This document shows, piece after piece, positions 63,163 through 64,000 of a stretch of DNA of 64,000 bases. How positions within the stretch are numbered: the first letter of the stretch is position 1; each line of letters starts with the position of its first letter. The notes beneath the pieces were generated by a model, which worked only from the letters and a program-made list of their open reading frames with translations, was not told the DNA's origin and did no database searches. This DNA is from Paraphysomonas bandaiensis. Its lineage: Eukaryota > Chrysophyceae. The stretch lies in NCBI GenBank assembly GCA_965644295.1, contig CBFFRP010000303.1, positions 23,251 through 87,250 of the forward strand, in the 5' to 3' direction. The position numbers and the translations under genes are program-made.

Positions 63163-64000
63163 GGTGGCAGCCAACAGACTAGCGGCCATCCATCACATAA
63201 CCCTCCAGGCTTCGCTTGAAGCGAAGCGTCCTGCATGTACTTATAGCACACGACTACACGAACGTTGTCAGCGCAAACGCTCAAAGTTCAAGAATGGCTT
63301 TTCCCCGGAAATGAGAGTAATACAGGAAGGAATGATCATGGTTTTGCGGATTATCCAAAAGATGTTCAATTCTGCCGGATACAAACGGCATGGATGGCGC
63401 GGCCCCCCGGCAACCACCCCCACCCACGAAATCATCACTGCATGGTTCATCCGATGGGACTCCTATCTCAGGAGTTCTCAGGGTCACATCAAAGGCATAT
63501 CAGACATCAACTTCTGGTGCAGCCATCGCAACGCGGACCCACGAGTAATCCTGGGTTGGAACGAAAAGCAAGCCACCAAGAAAAACCTTCTCCGAATTGC
63601 CTTGCGACTGAGAGGACTTCTTCATGGAAGAGCCAGGACAGAAATGCGGACTAGACTCACGGCTCGCACCAATCAGATGGAGGCACTGCTACAGCAGAAA
63701 AGACTTCAAGCAATTCTTCAGAAAATTGGTCTCAAGGTCAAAACACCACTCCGACTTACCACGGTGAAAACAACTGACGGACACATCCTCACAACACCGC
63801 AAGACATTCATGAAGGCATTAATGCGCACTTCCGTGAACATCATGCCAAACCTCCTGGACTTGACCCTGTAGCACAACAGCTCCAGGATGACCCTACATG
63901 GTGGAAATCCCTTCTTGATCCGGGCTCAGCGACATGCCAGGAACCACTCCACCCCCGCTCGAAAATCCCTCTTCCCCTGCAACTGGGGTTACGACGGGCC
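63092..64000 (+). pseudogene. LINE polyprotein continuation (linker to RT), shifted frame, cut by window edge
   Basis: The +1 frame is open from about 63040 to the window end with LINE-like content. ATKKNLLRIALRLRG and then TTDGHILTTPQDIHEGINAH and FREHHAKPPG resemble the linker that precedes the RT fingers in LINE proteins. It continues the preceding ORF apart from one apparent single-base indel, which may be real or a sequencing or assembly error in the homopolymer. Confidence 0.7.

Larger units (their letters stand above)
58369..64000 (+). mobile_element. Non-LTR retrotransposon (LINE), 3' end beyond the window
   Basis: C/A-rich on the plus strand, unlike the AT-rich flanks. It encodes an APE-type endonuclease followed by a pre-RT region, diagnostic of a LINE. 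RT proper and the 3' tail are outside the window. The 5' boundary is uncertain: the long ORF starts at 58369 and composition changes at about 58340. Confidence 0.88.

Overview
The window is eukaryotic nuclear DNA of moderate, AT-leaning composition. Protein genes are interrupted by very short GT-AG introns (about 40 to 110 bp, mostly 45 to 60), and intergenic spaces are packed with retrotransposon, SINE-like and DNA-transposon debris. The gene content points to a free-living or algal-type protist: an EF-hand NCKX exchanger, a zinc-finger CCR4 deadenylase, a CLU-domain protein, a CDK9/12-like kinase, a DOT1-like methyltransferase and an FkbM methyltransferase. Stramenopile or another SAR lineage is my best guess, held with low confidence. 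No prokaryotic operon, CRISPR array, tRNA or rRNA gene was recognised.

Layout. 1-7970: a defective Ty1/copia derivative (+ strand) whose 3' LTR is split by an intact copia element (- strand). 8373-14739: NCKX exchanger, YIF1, an unknown Ser-rich protein and an FkbM methyltransferase. 15244-16132: a solo copia LTR carrying a SINE-like repeat. 17081-18403: a TPR protein and a tail-anchored protein. 18404-26409: mostly repeats around a dynamin-like GTPase and one small predicted gene. 26410-31048: a CLU protein with a Tudor-like insertion and, divergently, a stand-alone PDK1-type PH protein. 33026-35968: a ZNG1-like zinc GTPase divergent from a 7TM receptor. 36240-38409: a 305-bp tandem array that reads as a repeated two-exon gene. 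38665-41053: a MULE-like element with 9-bp TSD and a decayed hAT element with 8-bp TSD. 41965-51003: a SAM methyltransferase divergent from CCR4, then RPS29, a CDK and a CDF transporter. 51639-53459: another SINE-like copy and another solo LTR. 53655-57844: a DOT1-like methyltransferase divergent from a coiled-coil protein. 58369-64000: a non-LTR retrotransposon, cut by the window edge, whose ORF joins an OTU-like protease, a SET domain and an APE-type endonuclease.

The host genes are housekeeping functions with no evident shared pathway. Several are divergent pairs over short intergenic regions (CLU/PH, ZNG1/7TM, methyltransferase/CCR4, CDK/CDF, DOT1/coiled-coil), and two of those regions hold long TATG microsatellites. 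A GTAC/GTATAC-rich motif with TACAGCAGTA cores recurs in these promoter regions.

The transposons tell the history: nested insertions with clean target duplications show that the two copia families, the SINE-like family and the DNA elements were active at overlapping times. The most novel candidates are the OTU+SET LINE, the 305-bp two-exon array and the SINE-like family with 13-bp TSDs. Exon boundaries were read by eye from splice signals, phase and homology. Every multi-exon model given sums to a whole number of codons.
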